Shown here: one piece after another, positions 1-11,834 of the stretch
How the letters are laid out: every line of letters begins with the position of its first letter
Numbering within the stretch: position 1 is the stretch's first letter
Source: Aquanectria penicillioides
Lineage: Eukaryota > Ascomycota > Sordariomycetes > Hypocreales > Nectriaceae
Length of the DNA: 64,000 bases
Direction: 5' to 3'
Assembly (NCBI GenBank): GCA_003415625.1
Contig: PYIU01000007.1
Coordinates: forward strand, 310,001 to 374,000
The notes under the pieces: generated by a model
What the model saw: the letters and a program-made list of their open reading frames with translations, nothing else
Database searches by the model: none
Told to the model about the DNA's origin: nothing
Position numbers and translations under genes: made by a program

Positions 1-1082
1 CTTTTTATTTTTATTTTTTCTTTTTCTCGTTTCAACTCGTTAAAGGATTGCTCACTCGTATCCAAAAAGAAGACCACCGATGGCGCTGAAAGATGCGCAC
101 AGGGCCACATAGCGAGAACTGAAGATGCCGCGGAAACCTGGTGGGTTAGTTTTGATTCTGCACGAGCTTCTCCACGCGTTTGCGTACCGGATGGTCCGTA
201 GGGTTCCACCTCCCACTCAGTGGCGATACCGCCCTCATCGTGCTCGGCCTCGAGCTTGGGGTGGTGGTGATCCATGGCGATTGGCAAGGCAGAGGGATGT
301 GCTCTGTGTGCAACAGGGGAAGAATTATGAACAAGTATGAGGGGAGAACACGTCTTCGCAAAAGATGTCGTTGAAATAGAAGCCCACGATGAACCTGAGA
401 CGAAAGAGAGAAAAAAATAAACTCAAGCCGCGTTCTAAGGTGGATTTATATAGTTTGCGTTGCAACCCGAAAACACTTGACTGAGCCAACCCCAAAAGAC
501 ACCAAAGATACCAAGACACCCAGACACCCAGACACCCAGACACCCAGACCCAGACACCCAGACACCCAGACCCAGACACCCAGACGCGCACCCGGCAAGC
601 AAGCCCAAAGACCAATCGGGGAACAGCCAATTCCTTCACCTAGCTCCAACGGTTCAGCACGGGGCCCGCGGGGACAAACCAACCTGTCACAAAACCCCAT
701 GGTCTCCCCGAGTCAGCCCACGATGATTCCCCAACGCTAAGGTGAAGTTGGAGAAGCCTGTGGCCCTGTGCGAGACGAGGGTCGCTCCAATTTCGTGTGG
801 GGTCTGGGGCACTGGGGCACCAGGACAGGGGACTCGAGGACACACTCTCTCGTCCACGGACTGCGCGGTTTTCTTCCTTTTTGCCGGGTCTGTCTCAAGT
901 TTCAGCTAGTGGCGCCGCCCATTACTCTTTGGGGACTGCGGGGAATATTCCTCCTGGTACAAAATTCCGGCATCTTCCTGGTCGCGGCGCCCTGATCGGC
1001 TCATTCTGGAAGTGCCCCCGACTGTCCGGACCTCTTATAGACGTATTGCAGTTGCGAGACCCATCTCGAGATGGAGACGAAA
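1..1082. other. Gene-free upstream region
   Basis: I see no protein-like reading frame here. It starts with a pyrimidine-rich stretch, holds a minisatellite around 515-585 and leads into the first regulator gene. The short open frames on both strands overlap each other and have low-complexity or unnatural composition. Confidence 0.5.
515..585. repeat. Minisatellite, 8-base unit GACACCCA
   Basis: Direct reading shows about seven copies of the 8-base unit GACACCCA in tandem, interrupted twice by a 6-base variant GACCCA. It lies about 500 bases upstream of the first regulator's start codon, in non-coding DNA. Such arrays are prone to copy-number change between strains. Confidence 0.9.
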
Positions 1083-3395
1083 TGGCTCCGGGAAAGGTTC
1101 ACGTCTTGCAAGTTGCTTGTCTGGTAAGGACTTCTCTCCGCGACCCTTGCGACACCTCTCGGTCGGGTACAAGGCCGGCGACGGACCCCCAGTTTGGCAT
1201 GGTTACATCGATGCTTGACGTCGTGGGTGAAGCCATACGCTGATTGTTGTTGGGCAGAATTGTCGCAAGAGACACTCGAAATGTACCTGGGCCCAGCCCG
1301 TCGATTCGAGCAAAGCCGCCGGCGAGACGGACGCATCATGCGACAAATGCGTTGCTCTTGGGGAGACATGCATTCCGGGTGAAAACACGCGATTCAAACA
1401 TCACTCAAATGAGTAAGACGCCCGTCATGACTCCTTACAAACCCGTCCCGAGCTACCGTTATTGATTCTCAACACCCGATGCAGGCTGTGCTCTTCAGAT
1501 GACCAACGATGGGTCAAATATCCAAGCCGAGGTGAGCTTTTCTAGTTTTTCTTCTATCCGCCAGCGCCAAATCGAGGCCGGGGAAACGGAAGAAGAAAAA
1601 TTAATTCGACATGATGGTGTCTAACAATGAAGTGTGTTCCAGTGCGCTTCGTGGACGAAACTGAGGATTTGGAGGCTCTGTACAATGCAGATGATAAAAG
1701 TTCAGCCGCATTGCGTTTCACATTCGACTCACCAACAGGGATATCCCACGGCAGTGACCAACCTCCACAACAGCAGACGCAACCAACTGAGGAGAATCAC
1801 CGCGTCTCCAATCTCGTGAGGAGAGACGCACCACCGCACAACACGGATCCGTTTGTGGATGAGAGGGCCTTATCTCGTCTTCCTACGGGATCGAACCTAG
1901 GGCTCCACAGCGATGCGGGATCATCATACGACGATGCCTACGACGCCTGCTTCCCATTGCAGAGCATTCAGGAAGCAAGATTGATGAAGTACTATCTCGA
2001 GTACATGTGCACATGGGTATGTACCGGAGCCCTCACATACGCCTTGTCCCTGGCAACCTAATAAGTACTTGGGTCCAGTTTGACCTATGCGATGCGTCTC
2101 GGCACTTTGCGCTCGAGGTTCCCAAGCGGGCTATGAAATGTCCTACGCTGCTGAGTGCCATCTTCGCACTCTCTAGCCGGCATCTGAGCATGCACGAGGA
2201 GTTTGACGAGTATGCGTCGACGCGGTATCACCAAAACTGCCTACGCCAACTGTCGAGCATATCCAATGATTCTTCGGCTCTTAATAATGATGACCTACTA
2301 GCAGCCACCATTTTGCTGCGCACGCTAGAAGAGCTGGACGGTGAGTTGGAGTTGGGCCACCAGTGCGCTGAGGAGGGACCCCAGTCCCAGTCCCATTCCA
2401 TTCCATGGGACTGAACCCCTTGCTGACCATGTTGTCATAGTTCCACTCTTGGGAACCGACCACGAGGGCCATCTGCTCGGCATTCAGGTCTTCATGAACG
2501 CCCAAGACTCGACGGCGGTGGCAACGGAGATGAGAAAGGCAGCGTTCTGGATCGGGCTGCGCCAGGAGGTGACGATGGCGTTTGCCAGCCAGCGGTCCAT
2601 CAAGATCTCGCTGAGCCACCGCTTCATCGACCAGTCGTTTGGCGAGGGCAGCGACGACGTGTGGGCGAACCGCATCATCGTGCACTGCGCCAACGTCATC
2701 GAGTTTTGCTTTGGCGACGGCGACCAAAAGGCCAGCGAGTATCAGGCACTGAAGGAGTATGACGACGGCTGGCTTCGAGCGCGGCCGTCGTCGTTTCTCC
2801 CGTTGGCATATGGGCCAGCTGACCCTGGCTCCGGCAACCATTTTCCCCAGATTGTCTACATGAATCATGCCGTCGGTAAGTATCTCGCAACTCCTCTTTT
2901 TTCTTCTTCTTCTTCTTCTTGTTCTTCTCCTCCTCCCGTTCGACCCCTCAACCCTCCAGCCCTCTGTCTCTTTCCCCCGTCCGTCTCCTCCTTGACAGAC
3001 GCACACAACCTCCCGCCAAGTGGGTCGAAGGAATCTAACAAATGCACAACTCGTCAGTTATTGGAGTTGCCCACGGCACCTTGGCACGGGCCCTGCTGCA
3101 ATGCTACGACCCGACACTCCCCAAGCTGGGGCCTGCGCGCATGAGCGCCCAGCAGCGGCGAGAACAGGCGGTGCAGGACGATATCCGGCAGCTGTGCGGC
3201 ATCGCCTTGTCGAATAGGGGAACCATCCCGGCAATCTTCACCGCGTCCCTCGGCATTGCCTCGTGCGGAGACCGTTTCAGCCGCGATGAGGAGCGGGCCG
3301 CGCTGCTGGACGTTTTGGTAAAGACGGAGACGGATCACTTCTGGCCGACGGCGGGCGCGCAGGTGAGTTTAAAGAGGGCCTGGGGATGGGAGTAA
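1083..3395 (+). CDS. Zn2Cys6 transcription factor, ARCA-like (fungal_trans_2 type)
   Basis: Seven exons: 1083-1124, 1258-1412, 1485-1531, 1643-2016, 2079-2340, 2441-2875 and 3058-3395, giving 550 residues with every junction in phase. The N-terminal zinc cluster begins CLNCRKRHSKC; its first cysteine comes from exon 1 and the second from exon 2, and the C-terminal half is CDKCVALGETC. The loop between cysteines 3 and 4 is 18 residues, unusually long. The middle segment starting WFDLCDASRHF and the C-terminal end AWGWE are typical of the ARCA-like fungal regulator family. It should be a nuclear DNA-binding activator or repressor. Target genes are unknown; the neighbouring dehydrogenase is the nearest candidate. 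Intron 6 carries a long TTC microsatellite. The ATG at 1083 gives the short N-terminus usual before such zinc clusters. Confidence 0.85.
2898..2926 (+). repeat. TTC microsatellite inside intron 6
   Basis: A run of TTC triplets in the last intron of the regulator gene forms an extended polypyrimidine tract between donor 2876 and acceptor 3057. It does not enter the coding sequence. Confidence 0.8.
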
Positions 3396-4177
3396 GCACG
3401 AACAGAAGAACCAGTAGGTATCCGTCCGTAGGTGGAAGAGGAAGCACGAATTAGAAGAGGGTAAAAAGAAGGAGAAAATGCGCAGGCAATTGGAAGCGCC
3501 CCTGGTTAGCACTGCATTAAGTTACGTTGCCAATTAATACACAATGTTCAACGACGAAATCCTTGTCCGAGCCGCTGATCCATGTCACACCACGAGCGAG
3601 CCACTACCCACAGTTGTCACGGGAGCCATGGGAGCCATGCAATAGGTATGGGATACGGCTTCGAGCGACGATCCCTGCTGGCTGACGCCCGGATCGACCA
3701 GATTCACCGACAGTGGCCCCGAGCGCTGCTCTTTGCCGCATCTCCCAAGAGAGGAAAATGGCTCCGCCGTGGAAAACCACTCCGCCGGGGCCCGTTTCCT
3801 CAGCCGCGGACGCTTTCACCTCGTCTGCCAGAACGGGAAAAGTCGTCCGCCCCGTCACGGCTCAAAAAGTGGAGGATCTAAGCCGCAACAACTGCAAACA
3901 GGTCATCGAGCATCGCCAACCTCCATCACGATCTCGTCTCAAACTGCATGGCGTCCGAGACAATTGAGACTATTGGACGTGTTTCAGTCCCGCCATCATG
4001 GCTCCGCAAACTAGGCGTCGGATCCTCCACAAGCTCGCAGAGCCCGCTTCCCCAGACGTTCGGTAGTCACTGGCTATAAAACGGGTTCCCGATCTTTGGC
4101 CAAATGGCTCTAGCAGGTCCATCCCCAGTCCCTTGTATCCCCAAAATCACTTCCTTGCTCCTCCTCTAGTCGCGGCC
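3396..4177 (+). promoter_or_regulatory. Intergenic promoter region of the dehydrogenase gene
   Basis: This is 780 bases without a convincing gene. A TATA box (TATAAA) sits at 4075-4080, about 100 bases before the ATG at 4178, followed by a pyrimidine-rich leader. The open frames here are GC-rich chance frames. Confidence 0.55.
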
Positions 4178-5306
4178 ATGGCTCCCAGAAAACTCAAGAT
4201 TGGCGTTGCAGGCCTCGGCCGCATGGGCAAGCGCCACGCCCTCAACTTCTTTCAGTCGGTTCCCCGAGCCGAGCTGGTTGCTGTTTCGTCTCCCGACGCA
4301 ACTGAGAGGCAGTGGGCCAAGGAAACCCTTGGAGAGTCCGGAGTCGCCGTGTACGAGAACTACGATGACATGATCCGTCACGAGGGTCTCGAGGCCATCT
4401 GTGTCGCTTCGGCAACCGCCGTCCACGCCCCTCAGACTATTGCTGCTATCAAGGCTGGCAAGCACGTCCTCTGCGAGAAGCCCCTTGCTACTACAGCTGA
4501 AGTCGTAAGTTTCTCTCCGTGCTATTGCTGTGCTTGTTCAAATCATTGACCAGGGGTAGTCTCAAACTGTTGTCGACGCTGCCGCACAGAGGCCCGACCT
4601 CAAGGTCATGTGTGGCTTCTCCCGACGCTTCGATGAAAGCTATCGGGACGCCTACGCCAAGATGAGCACCGGTGCCATCGGCCGGCCCTCCGTCTTTAGA
4701 AGCCAGACCTGCGATGTCCTGGACCCCTCGGGCTTCTTTGTTGCCTACGCTGAGTTCAGCGGTGGCATCTTTGTCGACTGCTCCATCCACGATATCGATC
4801 TTGCTTTGTGGTTCTTCGGTGAGGACGGCGAGAGCAAGATCAAGTCCGTCTCTGCCGTTGGTATTACCGCAGTTGAGCCTGACTTGAGAAAGTACAACGA
4901 CCGTGACAACGCCATGGGTCTCATCGAATTCACCGATGGACGAATTGTTCACCTTTATGCCTCCCGCATGATGGCCGCCGGCCAGGAGGACACTACTGAG
5001 ATTATCGGCACCGAGGGCAAGCTCAGCATCAACTTGGTCCCCACCAGCAACTTGGTTCGCATCTACCAGCCCGGCGGAATCCGACACGAGCTTCCCCAGA
5101 ACTACTGGGAACGATTCAAGAACGCCTTCAAGCAGGAGGCCGTCGAGTTCACAGACTGTTGCCTTGACAATGTCAAGGTTCCCGTCAAGCTCGAGTCTGC
5201 CGTCGCCGCTGTGAAGATTGGCGCTGCCCTCCAGCAGTCAATGATCACTGGCAACAAGATTTGGTTCGACAGCAACGGCGAGCAGACCGAAAAGGCACGA
5301 CTTTAA
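4178..5306 (+). CDS. Gfo/Idh/MocA oxidoreductase, inositol 2-dehydrogenase-like
   Basis: Two exons (4178-4504, 4560-5306) encode 357 residues, the usual family length. The N-terminal Rossmann fold shows GVAGLGRMGKRHA, followed by the conserved EKPLAT segment whose lysine is catalytic in this family. The C-terminal domain carries CSIHDIDLALW, matching the His-Asp-x-Asp active-site region of myo-inositol dehydrogenases. The expected reaction is NAD-dependent oxidation of a cyclitol or sugar in the cytosol; the substrate is inferred, since the family also holds glucose, fructose and dihydrodiol dehydrogenases. The enzyme follows a Zn2Cys6 regulator in the same orientation. The intron is 55 bases and preserves frame. 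No signal peptide is seen. Confidence 0.9.
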
Positions 5307-5312
5307 ATAAGG

Positions 5313-5331
5313 ATATATATATATATATATA
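5313..5331. repeat. (AT)n microsatellite
   Basis: An uninterrupted AT dinucleotide run starts a few bases after the stop codon of the dehydrogenase gene, so it lies in its 3' untranslated region. Confidence 0.85.
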
Positions 5332-7244
5332 ATAGCGGAAAATTATAGAGGGAATCTAGATTGCTTGGGTTATTGGCATGACTGGGATGTCTCAAACGAC
5401 AGGAAATTGGGCTATGAATTCTATTAAATGTCACCACGTTGGCATTCGCCCTTACATTATATCAGACAAAATATGATTATCGCCAACGTTTGGTCTTGAT
5501 TATCCTAAAGTGGATATTGTCCAAGTTGCAAAGGTGAAACAAATCAGCAATTTCATTCTCGCTTAGATGTAGCACATATGCATGGGCTCGCATGCCTTCA
5601 GTGTAAGCCAAGGAATCAACTCCACCCAAATTTACCTAAAATTGCTATATAATTGTTAGTCTACTGTGTTTGTAGCAGAAACAGATGGTGGTAGTCCGCT
5701 TGCGCACTGCTACAATGCTGATTGAACCGCTTGCAAAGACAAACGCAAACTATTATCGAAAACACAACACAAGAACACATTAACAAGAAAAAATTACCTA
5801 AGCATACACTAAAATAATCCTAAAAGAAATATCTCCCAATATATTGCGCAGTGATGTATTTTGTTGGTGGACGGGGACACTGGCCAAAACACACACCCCA
5901 CCCAGAAGGGTATAGGGTAAGCAGATTCGGTGATGACCGAATAGCCTTCCCAAGCAGCTGCGAACAACTTGGAAGAGTGTTAGAGCATTTGATCAAATGC
6001 TCTGGAGTGTCCCTCAAAGAAAAGAAAGAAAGAATATAGGGCAGAAAGTCATAAATAAGGGAATGTCATACGGGGCTGCACCGGGACTTCAATAGAGTCC
6101 AAATGCGAGGAATTCAGGATTTCAAAAATAAAAATTGGTTGGAGAAAACTGCCTGTTCATTTCCTATGTCTCTGAGGTCCCTTTTATCTTCCTGACCAAC
6201 CTGATGACAGATTGATCCACATTACCCTAGACCCCAACTCAGTATCGAGCTAGATTCACATGATTTCGTGTACCACGGTCTGGGGTAACAGAAAGGTAGA
6301 GCAAAGTGTAAAGCAGAGACTCAAACGAATATTACAACATACCCTTTGGGCAGGGCTCATAGAAAATACAGATATATGCCGCAAATTAATAGAGAATAGC
6401 AGTCTCCATTGTTATATGTAGGTGCCATCGGCAGATGTTTGCATATACCTAGGAATAGTCATAAGAGCAGACATTCTATGACTCAACCCCCAGAGAGAAT
6501 ACCGGCCTAACTCTTAGATTTCGTGCTTTATGTACCGATTATAAAGACGTGGGTGTCTCCATCTTCGAGCTTGGGAACAGTCCAGTGCTTGAGGGTTGGC
6601 ATGTTGTATATTCACCAACGTATCATTCCAGCGCTAGGATAATCGTGTTCCAAGATGAAGAGAGGGAATTTTCAATTTAAATCAGTGACTATCAATCCAA
6701 ACTAGCATTCATCTCAGCTCAGGTATGATTGCATTGGGGTTGACTGGAGAGCCTATAGATTGTTGACAGCGATTTTAGGCGTTAAAAGTCCTGAACAATA
6801 TTGTCAAATGCGGTTCTTGTAGTATGGGTAGATCAGATTAAGTGTGGCATAAGGCCAATCAATAGAAGGTTCACCTAAGACCGATATAATATTTCCCTCA
6901 CTTATCATAAAACAGATCTGAAGCAAAGACACATGCCACTTGCTTCTCAAATTACCTTCTGCCTATAATACCATGTAAGACAAGCTCCGGTTCTTCTCAA
7001 TGATTTAAATACCACTCGAATCTCTTTTTCTTTTTCTCAATGCTTTATGTATATGTTCCGGAGTCAGATATTCGCCAGTTTCCATGCATATAACCTCAAG
7101 ATCTCATTTCACCCCTAGTTTGTCCTTACGAATTTCCTTTCCCCATTGAAGATCCTTCTTCTCTCTGATACATTTCAATCATGATATCGCCCCAGATATA
7201 GGTTCTGCACTTTTAATTTGTTCAGTCGTCAGCCTCAATGCTTA

Positions 7245-7675
7245 TCAGCAGTTATCGGTGTGAGGCTCAGTGATCTTATCAGATCTCGAAGGTGGACCCT
7301 GGTCAAACCGCCTGACAGAAGGGGCTTGCGGTGACATCAGCGTCGCCGGCTGCTTCGGAGTAGCCGAAAAGCTAGGAAGACATTTTCGGATATCGGCAAT
7401 GGCACTTGTTGCATATGAGGCCATGTTACTTTAGATAAGCACCAAGTGCACTATTGTCATAGCTATGGAGACCCAGTTAACTCCGAGGTAGATCCATCAG
7501 ACCCTCAATTAATTCGACTTTCATCAGTGATTGTCCTAATTTTGCTCGCAAACGCGTCATCAATCAGCAAGGGTGTACTATGCAATTGAACTACTTGTAT
7601 TGCCATTGCTTTAGAGAGACCTAATCCTGGGTCAAGTATGGCTGGAATGGGATTGTTATATTCTACAAAATACTC
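7245..7675 (-). pseudogene. Decayed unidentified gene fragment
   Basis: Two minus-strand stretches read like protein although neither is long. 7675 to 7505 reads through segments such as NNPIPAILDPGLGLSK and TPLLIDDAF, then meets a stop. 7424 to 7245 opens with MASYATSAIADIRKCLPSFS and has natural composition over 59 codons. Between them is a hydrophobic segment in another frame. I do not recognise the family. The stops and frame changes suggest an eroded gene, though small exons of a spliced gene cannot be excluded. Confidence 0.3.
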
Positions 7676-10215
7676 CAGTGTTGCAGGTCAGTGAAGAACA
7701 TGAACAAACAAGTCACAAGTGAACGCAATTTTATGATGCTATTATTTCAAATATAACAACATCTCTCAATGTGAGGAAAGGAGCGTGCGGTTATACACAA
7801 CTTGAGGCAGTCTATCGCGTATTCATACACGAAGTACCTGCATTATAGGGTAGCATCGTGTTTTGGGGGGGAAAATGTTGACACACTTTGACATAAATTT
7901 CAAATGTTGATTGCTACTATCCCATTCAACTAACCCAAGAACGAACACTTATTTATCGATTAAAAACCCCACAAAGGCCTTTATTCTACTCGAAAATCAC
8001 ATTCAAAAGAAATCTTGAAATTCTTGGTTTCCTGCATTCCCACAATGTGTCACACCATGAAATTCTCACCGGCTGTAGGGTAGGCGCGGCTATTTCGATG
8101 TTGTAAATCGAACCGCTGTTAGTGCCTGCATATTGTCCTAATCACCGAATCTGCAATTTTCTTTTGGACGATAAGCATATACCAAGTAACTGGTTCGGGT
8201 CTTTTGATAGAACTGGGGAATCCGGTGCTTTAGGCCGGTATGGGGTGACTGGCATGCAACTGCGTTTCTTTTGCAGGTCTCCGGATGGGACAAATGCTGG
8301 GGTGAGAGTGGGTAAAACTTGATAATCCCCCCCCCTTTCGTGGGGGGAAGCAAGTAAGGTTAATTACAAGATGGAATTTGTAGAAAGATATTGATCGGTT
8401 CCTTTTCCTCGTGTCTCCATTATGGGGAAAAAGATGACTGAATGCAGGGTTTGCTTGGTGAGATGTTACGAGACCGGGCCGGTCCAAAACCCTAGATTCA
8501 ATGCGCCCTTGACTCGTGTAGGAGGATCTACACGAACCGTGAGCAGGGAAAGAACAAGAAGTTGCCATGATTGAAATAAGCCCTCAGTTTCAAGTAAGGT
8601 TATTATGGTTATTATTTGCAACTCATTGTATTCCATTTTATTCCCTCGGTTGGTGGGTTTTTTTCTCCTTCGCTGGATGGTTTTTTTACGTTTTTTTTTT
8701 TTTGGTTGCATCATTCTTTGGGTTGATTCTTCACCATGAGCTCATACTGGCTTGAGGCAATTCTTGTCGAGGATCGATTCTTTCCGAGTCTGGTGACTTT
8801 GTGGTTTACTAGGGCGCCATGGTGATGCTACCCGAAGGAATAGTTTTGTCCAAAACATGAGAGCAAAAGGAGATTTTTCAAAGGTTTTGGGCGTGTCCAG
8901 CATGGAATTGTATGTTAGAAGGTCGCCAAGAATCATTGAAATTCCGCGATCGAGTTAGTCCAGCCCACTCAATGCCGGTCTTTACCGGTCCAGCTCCTGG
9001 ACTAGTTAGGTAGAAGAACTGGGCCCCGACTAAGTGGTGGTAGCGTCGTGGGACAGTGCTTTCAATCAATCTGAAATACAGCGGTTCGGACCCCTGCTCT
9101 CGCTGGAGCTGGGTCGGCTCTTGCGAGGATTCTCATTAAAGCTACGCGCATCGCCTGATGTTGCATGATGAAGTTGGTAGGGCACTGGCGGTGGCCCATG
9201 GCCCATGGATGCCCGAAGCAGGCAAAACACGCGGCACACGGGGAGAGTGTTGATTCCAGAATGACGACGAGCCCGGGAATACCAGAGAAAAACCTACCGT
9301 GGCACCATTGACGACGGCTCGTGCCGCGGTGACGACGGGGCTTTTGTGAGCTGACTGACGGTCCATCCACACGGCGTTCCGGGCGTCATCACAAGCTTTG
9401 CGGGCATTTTTGGCCTCTTGGCAGGCGGCTTGGCAGCGCTCAAACAGACGGGATGGAAAACAATCCATCCTTGGACGAGAATTCGGAGCGCAGCTTGTGG
9501 TTCCCCGTCTCGTCCGACTGACTGCTCAGGCGCGGCGAGATTTCCCTTGATCGATCGGGCGGAGGGAAGCTGGGGAATGATTCTTCTCATGTAATTCTCC
9601 GCCTTTATTAGGTAATGTGTACGCAGTTTCAATTACTCAAGGCTGCGAGTCGCCACTTTTCGAGGACGGAGAGCGCGCTCGGGACGGACCCTGAGGAAGC
9701 GCTAGTCGCTTGGATAATTGCCCCTTTGGCCTCGGCGAAACCGTGTCATGCTGCGTGCATCAGCAAAGCCGAGCAGCGCAGCGCAGGCAGAAGAAGGCGA
9801 AGCCAAAGCCGCAAAGAAAAGGGCTGCCATGTCGTTGAAGCGCTCTTGGACGTTAACAGGTTAGCGGCTCGACGTCGCCCTGCGGCTGCGGCTGGTATCA
9901 GCCTCAACGATAGCCGGCAGATCGTCCCGACTCCCTGGATCGGCACTCCCAGCACTGGAGATGAACCGCTCGCAGTTCCTGCACCTTGGCGTCTTGGCCT
10001 TGCTCCCGCCGCGCGTTGCCGTGTCTGCCGCGACGCCACATGCCGTCTACGGACAGATTCAGCAATTTCGAAGCCCGAAGATGGAAGGGTTGAAAGATAA
10101 CGGTGGATCGATCGCAGCAGCACGCAGCCATCCGGGATCGACCCCAGCCTTGGCGCACTTGGCACCCTTGGCTTGACTTGGCACAAATCATATGTATGCG
10201 TTCTGCTCCGGCATC

Positions 10216-10266
10216 TTCTCCAGTAAATTCTCCAGTAAATTCTCCAGCATATTCTCCAGCATATCC
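10216..10266. repeat. 12-base tandem repeat ATTCTCCAGYAW
   Basis: About four degenerate copies of a 12-base unit, two ending in AGTAA and two in AGCAT, lie in tandem in non-coding DNA. The repeat creates a spurious Trp/Arg-rich open frame on the minus strand. Confidence 0.75.
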
Positions 10267-11412
10267 AGTTTACCCAGGCGCTTGGACGACCCGAAGCTGT
10301 ATCCTCGCTCTTTGCCTCCGTCTTCTCCGTGTCTCTCCAGCTTTCCATCTGCCTTGGTACGTAAAAGAAATGGTCAACCGCCAACCAAATGCCCGTCCTG
10401 GCCACGAGCGTATTGTGGGCGGCTCGGTTGGCCCGGGGCGCGAGCCCCGCTGACCCTGAGAGCGAGTATTTTAATGGAGCTGCCGGCTATGTCGGATGCC
10501 AGCTTACGGGGGTCGAGCGCGAGGAAGACGCCTCAACCATGAATCCATTGGCAAGGACAATGAATAACAGGCAGCCAATGCCACGCAGAACCACGCGGAT
10601 TAAGCGTTGCGCGCTCCGCTTTTGCCACCCGCAAATCTTCCATGCCTCCATTCCATGTCCCGTCCCACGAGTCTTCCCACGGGGAACCCCAGCGGAGGTG
10701 GCGGCGCGCCCTTGGACTTTGACATGATGGCGTCGCAGGCTGATGACATGCCGCCTGTCCCTGTTGGCTGGCAGTTGGGCTCCTTCGATGGAGGGCCTTT
10801 GGCGGAGTCTAGGAGCCCAGGCGTGAGGTATTTAGCTGGCCATCGTATGGTTCCATTTCGGTCTCATGACACTCTCCCCGTGTGCGGTGGATGGCTCCAT
10901 ATGAATTTGTATTGTTTTTTTTTTTTGCCGCTGCCGCTTCGACGCGACATCTCTGACGGTGATCCCCGTGTCTAGGTCAGCTCGGCGGATCCCCGAGAGT
11001 CGATGCTCTGAGGTCAAAGTGAATGATTGCTGATGCTCTCGTAGGCGACGACTTCTCGTACACTTACAACCACAAGTCGTCGTGCCAGCCCTGTCCCGTT
11101 GGACGTCGTTTCCAAGGAGCTAGCCGTTTGTAAAAATCCGTAAACCCTGAAGAGCCGCATCTGCACCATTTAGAATCCCGTTAAGCGTGTTTGGAAAATC
11201 CACCCGCAAAAAGAAACGCCCTGCTGCCAGCTGCGTTGCGCCAGCCTCGCCTTGTCCTAGTCGCCTAGGCCAGGAACGCATGAATGGTCAGATCAGCCCC
11301 AAGCGACCGCGTTCCCGACAGCTTCTGGAAAGGAAGACCTTCCGACGGTCCACATGGTTGCACGACGGATCCGATAAGTGAATGCGTCGATGCCGCAAAT
11401 TTGTGGGTTTCC

Positions 11413-11434
11413 CAAACTGTTCTAGAACAGTTTG
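11413..11434. promoter_or_regulatory. 22-base perfect palindrome with heat-shock-element core
   Basis: The sequence is its own reverse complement over 22 bases and centres on TTCTAGAA, the inverted nTTCnnGAAn arrangement recognised by heat-shock factor. It lies about 400 bases upstream of the permease start codon. Function is inferred from the motif only. Confidence 0.4.
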
Positions 11435-11834
11435 AGCGTTCTGACAGGGGATGAGGCGACAACACGACGTCAACTTTTGTGGAGACGGTGGACCACCACC
11501 CCTTGAAGCCCGTGGAGCCTCACGATTCCCCCAAACCCTCATGTTTGTGAAGGCTTGTTACGCAAACAGAATGAGAGCGTCTTTTTGATAACGGGCCGGA
11601 GATGAGCGGGGTCCCCGGACTCTTCCCGGTTTGCTTCCGGTCCGATTGTGAGACGGCGTTGCATAGTATGCTGTTTGGCTCCACAAAGCGTGGAAGTAAG
11701 AGAAGTTTGTTCTTTAAGAATCACTCCCCCAGACAACGTTGTAAGAGGAGTCCCAATCCATTCTCTCCTTTCATCTACACCTCTCTTGAAATCACACTCC
11801 CTCCAGACAACAATCACACACCCACCCCCCAAAC

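Larger units (their letters stand above)
5307..8600. other. AT-rich region without an intact gene
   Basis: About 3.3 kb with visibly lower GC than its flanks. It contains an (AT)n run just after the dehydrogenase stop (about 5313-5331), a C9/G6 hairpin near 8327-8347 and a 14-base inverted repeat at 5921-5934 and 8141-8154. No frame longer than about 70 codons is protein-like, but a decayed gene is visible on the minus strand near 7.25-7.68 kb. The pattern would fit repeat-induced point mutation or an old relic block. I could not calculate RIP indices. Confidence 0.5.
8601..11834. other. Long intergenic region upstream of the permease gene
   Basis: About 3.2 kb with mixed GC and no protein-like frame I can support. 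Open frames on both strands overlap, and the longest (minus strand, 9746-10405) owes its low-complexity Trp/Arg stretch to the short repeat at about 10216-10266. The last 400 bases hold a 22-base perfect palindrome (11413-11434). A pyrimidine-rich leader precedes the permease ATG. Confidence 0.5.

Noticed and set aside
2281..3006. 241-codon minus-strand open frame
   Set aside because: It is the antisense shadow of exons of the first Zn2Cys6 gene and includes the intron microsatellite as a poly-Arg run.
9746..10405. 219-codon minus-strand open frame
   Set aside because: Its WRICWRIYWRIYW stretch comes from a 12-base tandem repeat, the rest is Arg/Ser-rich chance sequence, and other frames overlap it on both strands.
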